NCBI GenBank assembly: GCA_028683855.1
Contig: JAQUHA010000025.1
Location: 1-55,553, forward strand
Source of the DNA: Desulfuromonadaceae bacterium
GTDB lineage: Bacteria; Desulfobacterota; Desulfuromonadia; Geobacterales; Pseudopelobacteraceae
Length of the DNA stretch: 55,553 nucleotides
Reading direction: 5' to 3'
Shown here: positions 55,546-55,553 of the stretch, piece after piece
How positions within the stretch are numbered: the stretch's first letter is position 1
How the letters are laid out: every line of letters starts with the position of its first letter
Made by a program: the position numbers and the translations under genes
Notes under the pieces: generated by a model
The model's input: the letters and a program-made list of their open reading frames with translations, nothing else
Database searches by the model: none
What the model was told of the DNA's origin: nothing

Positions 55546-55553
55546 ATGGACGA
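55546..55553 (+). CDS. Start of an unidentified gene, cut by the window edge
   Basis: An ATG at 55546 follows AAAAGGAGG by five bases, a strong ribosome-binding site. Only ATGGACGA is visible, so the product begins Met-Asp-(Asp/Glu) and cannot be identified. The hairpin-rich leader and the abrupt window end raise the possibility of a transposase. Confidence 0.4.

Noticed and set aside
1-55553. CRISPR array, prophage, toxin-antitoxin or biosynthetic cluster
   Set aside because: No regularly spaced direct repeats were seen, no phage structural genes, and no stand-alone toxin beside the AbrB-like segment, which is part of RecG.

Overview
The window is an ordinary-looking bacterial chromosome segment, about 95% coding, with moderate to low G+C (judged by eye, not counted) and strong Shine-Dalgarno sites. 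The gene set points to a Desulfuromonadia/Geobacter-like organism: a pcm-rpoS pair, an NtrC-type regulator, bifunctional Rel, AcnB-type aconitase, RecBCD, many two-component proteins, and both GGDEF and HD-GYP outputs. The assignment rests on gene content and protein style only. Both ends look like repeats: the left end is the start of an IS5-type transposase next to a tRNA-Arg gene, and the right end is a hairpin-rich leader followed by a new start codon. The window may therefore be a contig that breaks at mobile elements.

Layout. 1-2461 (minus): transposase start, tRNA-Arg(CCU), and the pcm-rpoS-apt operon. 2711-7658 (plus): NtrC-type regulator, gmk, rpoZ, rel, ridA. 7736-7930 (minus): rpmB. 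8012-12221 (plus): YdcF-like protein, thrC, murJ, ogt. 12222-12455: a convergent gap carrying DnaA boxes. 12456-13250 (minus): mazG. 13405-20415 (plus): recG, ribF, an UPF0104 membrane protein, a DUF2723 membrane protein, aroE. 20629-21256 (minus): a PAS protein and a broken ferredoxin gene. 21453-30041 (plus): recC-recB-recD. 30047-35124 (minus): TonB receptor, YfiR-like protein, hybrid histidine kinase. 35380-41688 (plus): SH3 protein, M48 protease, sugar nucleotidyltransferase, gmd, acnB. 41758-48276 (minus): a compact run of REC-GAF-GGDEF protein, hisS, ruvB, Hda-like ATPase, J-domain/LRR protein, CvfB-like protein. 48511-52074 (minus): secreted duplicated-domain protein and comEC. 52237-55429 (plus): hybrid histidine kinase and HD-GYP response regulator.

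Themes. Stress and stringent control (rpoS, pcm, rel, rpoZ, mazG) sit near DNA repair and replication control (recG, recBCD, ruvB, ogt, an Hda-like protein, a DnaA-box cluster). Envelope genes (murJ, UPF0104, DUF2723, nucleotidyltransferase, gmd) are spread through the plus-strand operons. Cyclic-di-GMP or phosphorelay signalling is represented by the YfiR/CHASE8-type kinase operon, the GGDEF regulator and the HD-GYP regulator.

No clear new defence or biosynthetic system is visible. The observations most worth checking are an AbrB/MazE-like domain fused to RecG, an inverted DnaA-box cluster between convergent genes, a J-domain/LRR protein coupled to an Hda-like ATPase, a receptor-YfiR-kinase operon under an FNR-like site, and a ferredoxin gene whose missing C-terminus survives in another frame.
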